Source: Chalara sp. BL73 (taxonomy: Eukaryota > Ascomycota > Leotiomycetes > Helotiales). From it: a stretch of 33,558 nucleotides of DNA. Positions 32,215 through 33,558 of the stretch are shown here, one piece after another. The notes beneath the pieces are model-generated. The model had not been told where the DNA came from. It made no database searches and saw only the letters and a list, made by a program, of their open reading frames with translations. Location: positions 1 to 33,558 of the forward strand of contig CAKJVC010000079.1 of assembly GCA_918026815.1 (NCBI GenBank), written 5' to 3'. How positions within the stretch are numbered: position 1 is the stretch's first letter; each line of letters begins with the position of its first letter. Position numbers and translations under genes: made by a program.

Positions 32215-33558
32215 ATGGAGTCAAGCAATTCGCAAGACTTTTTCTGATCCTTTTAGCTCATTTGAGCCAAATACTTCTGACAATTTACTATTTTCGCAAA
32301 TTGGTCCAAAAAACCTATATTTTCGATGGGAACTCGAATATCACGATAAGTTTGTTGAATGGTGGTTAAGTACACAATGGGCAGTTCAAGCAGTTGCAAA
32401 CCAATCAATTGATTTGGTAAAGCAATTAAATTGGAAATCTCAAAATCGAAAATCTATTGCTTGGAAACAATTCGATCAAGGAATACACCGGATCACCGGA
32501 GAGCCTAAAGTCATATGTCAAAACTGCAACAAGGTTCTCGCACATCCAAATACGCGGAATACCGGCACAAAAGCTTTGTCTGGTCATATAGCGTCTCGGC
32601 AATGCTTTGTTTATTCTAGCCAAAGTAATACAAGGCAGAAAAAAGTGGAAGACATGTTTCACGCTATCTCTGTAAGTAGATTAGTATAAATATTAGTATA
32701 ATGTCTAATATTAATAGCAACCAATCTTTACGAAGCAAGCATTTCACGACCAGGTTCTTGCAACTATTGTTTCACTTCGTACTTCTTTCCGCGCAGTCGA
32801 AAATCCTGAATGGAGAAAGCTAGCTGTTATGCAAAATCCAAATTTCGAACTTCCTTCTGCAACAACTATGAAGAATCGACTAATGGAACAATCAGTCAAA
32901 CTTGAACAGAACATGCTTTCAAATGTTGTTCCTGGAAGCAAAATTGCAATTTCTCTTGATTGCTGGTCTAGTACAACAAGACTATCATTTATGGGTATAA
33001 TAGCTCACTATATTGATAAGTCATGGGTTCTTTGTCAAGAATTAATAGGATTTGAAAGTTTAGTAAACGTTCATTCCGGAAATGCGCTTGCTCAAGTTGT
33101 CAATAACGTTTTTCAACAGCACAATCTTTTTTGATCGTGTTGTTTCAATTACAACTGATAATGCGAGTTCGAATACTACAATGGTTCTCGAAATCAACGG
33201 ATACTTACAAGAAGCTTTGAAAGCTAATAGTATTCTAAAAAGAAAAGTCCAACACGTGCCGTGTTTATCGCATGTGATTCAGCTTAGTCTTCAAGCACTT
33301 TTGGGCTTTGTTCAATTGAGGCCTACTAACGACACATTTGTTCGGAATTGGGTAGCAGAAAAAGAGCTGTCTGATCTTGAGAGAATCAAAGCTAGTGACA
33401 AACGTGGTATTCCATATATACTAGCAAAGGTATGTAACACGTGACTTTTATACTAATTTTTATACTAATCTTATATTAGATTCGAAAGCTTGCTATTCTT
33501 GTTAATTCCAGTGCACAGCGGAAACATCGATTTCAAAGAGTTCAACAAGAACAAATCC
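32215..33558 (+). CDS. hAT-family transposase with BED zinc finger, 3' end outside window (two +1 frameshifts)
   Basis: DDE-type cut-and-paste transposase. Exons 32215-32671, 32718-33429 and 33480 onward; introns 32672-32717 and 33430-33479. Starting at ATG 32215 (MESSNSQDF), two extra bases must be discounted, in T5 at 32239-32243 and T6 at 33127-33132; then both exon lengths are multiples of three. A BED finger is readable at about 32455-32615: SIAWKQFDQG, CQNC, then LSGHIASRQC. The RNase-H-like core follows: ISLDCWSS with the first Asp, FMGIIAHYID, then ITTDNASSNTTM with the second Asp, and CLSHVIQLSLQ. IRKLAILVNSSAQRKHRF at the window edge is the usual hAT segment before the insertion domain. 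The catalytic Glu and dimerisation region lie outside. A possible leader intron (about 32001-32095) carries the shared motif. The upstream hydrophobic stretch in the same frame as exon 1 is leader read-through, not protein. Confidence 0.9.
32680..32704. repeat. 25-base intron core, copy 2 (in intron 1 of the transposase)
   Basis: Identical on the plus strand to 29727-29751 but placed in an intron that is spliced from the plus strand, so relative to splicing it is inverted. The intron (32672-32717) is only 46 bases long, so the core fills over half of it. Its own likely branch site is the CTAAT just after the core. Confidence 0.9.

Larger units (their letters stand above)
29246..33558 (+). mobile_element. 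Multi-gene hAT-type DNA transposon, right part outside the window
   Basis: Three genes share one AT-rich composition and one unusual intron family (paired TATACTAAT motifs): an H3-like histone (minus), a protein with a SUMO-interaction-like motif (plus) and a BED-finger hAT transposase (plus). A GGGGT/ACCCC-rich block at 29246-29397 resembles the subterminal repeats of hAT elements and marks the likely left end. No terminal inverted repeat or 8-base target duplication could be paired because the right end lies beyond 33558. The extent is therefore inferred. An alternative is two nested or adjacent elements; the common introns argue for one. Confidence 0.65.

Overview
This is nuclear DNA of a filamentous ascomycete (Pezizomycotina). 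The genes carry short introns of about 47-57 bases with GT..AG ends and CTAAY-like branch sites, and several products are typical of these fungi: an Hst3/Hst4-type sirtuin, a Ufe1-type syntaxin, a DHA1 drug exporter, an NADH:flavin oxidoreductase and a Zn2Cys6 regulator. The gene set would suit Leotiomycetes, but I cannot fix the class from sequence alone.

The window has three zones. (1) Positions 1-10950 are a graveyard. A flavin oxidoreductase of the Old Yellow Enzyme family, a cytochrome P450, a DHA2-type MFS transporter, a DUF1593 (nucleoside-hydrolase-like) protein and a Zn2Cys6 transcription factor are all recognisable and all broken. Several stop codons fit C-to-T changes in CpA context, as left by repeat-induced point mutation. 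The mix of oxidoreductase, P450, transporter and regulator looks like the shell of a lost metabolic cluster, but no backbone enzyme is present. The transporter and DUF1593 remnants are joined in one reading frame.

(2) Positions 10955-28511 are ordinary host DNA with intact genes: cytosolic aspartate aminotransferase, Ufe1/syntaxin-18 SNARE, DHA1 exporter, a fungal hypothetical protein, an Hst3/Hst4-like sirtuin, an aldo-keto reductase, a leucine-rich RNI-like protein, and a four-exon protein that I read as a possible OTU-fold protein with Ser in place of the catalytic Cys.

(3) From about 29246 to the right edge lies AT-rich DNA that I interpret as a multi-gene hAT-type transposon running out of the window. 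It carries a BED-finger hAT transposase, a protein with a SUMO-interaction-like motif and an NLS-like run, and, divergently transcribed from the latter, a histone H3 variant. That variant has an H3-like N-terminus and a loop 1 two residues longer than in canonical H3, a spacing seen in CENP-A. Almost all introns of the three genes share paired TATACTAAT motifs, and one 25-base core occurs identically in introns of oppositely oriented genes. Each gene carries +1 insertions in homopolymer runs (four in total), while the host genes next to them have none. The transposon with its own histone H3 variant and its own intron family is the most unusual thing in the window.
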